Part shown: in pieces, positions 35,100 to 35,239 of the stretch
Position numbering within the stretch: position 1 is the first letter of the stretch
Layout: the number at the start of each line of letters is the position of its first letter
NCBI GenBank assembly: GCA_937906475.1
Contig: CALCZA010000099.1
Location: 1-35,239 of the forward strand
Reading direction: 5' to 3'
Length of the DNA: 35,239 nt
From: an uncultured bacterium
GTDB taxonomy: Bacteria > Planctomycetota > UBA1135 > UBA2386
Made by a program: the position numbers and the translations under genes
Notes under the pieces: generated by a model
What the model was told of the DNA's origin: nothing
Databases searched by the model: none
Seen by the model: the letters and a program-made list of their open reading frames with translations, nothing else

Positions 35100-35162
35100 T
35101 GGTGGGCGATGACGGGCTCGAACCGCCGACATCCTCCTTGTAAAGGGGTGCCAGCATCGCCC
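35100..35162 (-). tRNA. tRNA-Val(UAC)-like sequence lacking the D-arm, probable pseudogene
   Basis: Read on the minus strand, this 63-nt sequence has a perfect 7-bp acceptor stem (GGGCGAT/ATCGCCC) and a good T-arm (GGCGG-TTCGAGC-CCGTC). It also has a 5-nt variable loop, discriminator A and an encoded CCA end. The anticodon loop TTTACAA reads UAC (valine). Only six bases (GCTGGC) lie between the acceptor and anticodon stems, where a tRNA has about 18, so the D-arm is missing. The anticodon stem ACCCC/GGAGG has two mismatches. The rest closely resembles bacterial tRNA-Val(UAC). A decayed gene copy or a recombination remnant is likelier than a working tRNA. Confidence 0.6.
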
Positions 35163-35239
35163 AAAACGCTTCACGTCAAACCGACGATTGGACCGCGAAT
35201 TCGTAGGTTATTGGAGAACTGACCCAAGCCTACCGCTTT

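Noticed and set aside
34947..35174. Minus-strand ORFs at the right edge
   Set aside because: They read through the tRNA-like sequence and have no protein features.
1..35239. CRISPR array, insertion sequence or prophage
   Set aside because: No spaced repeats, transposase, integrase or phage genes were found; the tRNA-like remnant alone does not prove an inserted element.

Overview
The window looks like a chromosomal segment of a marine-type planctomycete (phylum Planctomycetota). The main evidence is the gene pair PSCyt1-DUF1549-DUF1553 plus DUF1501, which is a hallmark of that phylum. Supporting signs are many secreted or lipoprotein enzymes, BNR/VPS10-like and DUF1080/ThuA proteins, and a uniformly GC-rich composition. 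I cannot name the genus from the sequence. No insertion sequence, phage, CRISPR array or rRNA is visible.

Layout. 1-297 (-): start of a lipoprotein gene cut by the window edge. 444-6151 (+): an ECF sigma factor overlapping, by ATGA, a 1711-residue membrane-anchored alpha-2-macroglobulin with a cytoplasmic N-terminus resembling an anti-sigma domain. 6215-7585: secreted endonuclease I. 7594-7749: remnant of a small membrane ORF. 7889-13709: the PSCyt1/DUF1549/DUF1553 + DUF1501 pair. 13720-14742: MmcQ/YjbR protein (-) divergent from a small secreted unknown (+). 14969-19786: BNR/VPS10-like protein followed by a secreted unknown. 19811-23893 (-): biotin operon bioB, bioF-bioD fusion, bioA. 23962-29284: three peptidases (M20 and M28 on -, M1 on +). 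29347-33859: CE15-like esterase lipoprotein, alpha/beta-hydrolase-DUF1080 fusion (-) and SGNH-ThuA fusion (+), probably a glycan side-chain processing group. 33911-34930 (-): GAPDH of the ArsJ-associated type. 35100-35162 (-): a tRNA-Val(UAC)-like gene lacking the D-arm.

Most products carry export signals, so the window reads as a scavenging region: extracellular nuclease, peptidases, and esterases for complex glycans. The A2M may be a protease trap linked to transcription through its own sigma factor. The biotin operon and GAPDH are the cytoplasmic metabolic exceptions.

The most consistent non-coding signal is a -10-like hexamer TANNYT lying exactly nine bases before the start codon of six separate genes on both strands (6215, 7889, 14969, 27071-, 29347, 32052-). 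These genes lack a Shine-Dalgarno sequence, whereas several operon-internal or housekeeping genes (A2M, bioB, bioA, GAPDH) have GGAG/GAGG. This suggests that leaderless mRNAs are used for exported proteins here.
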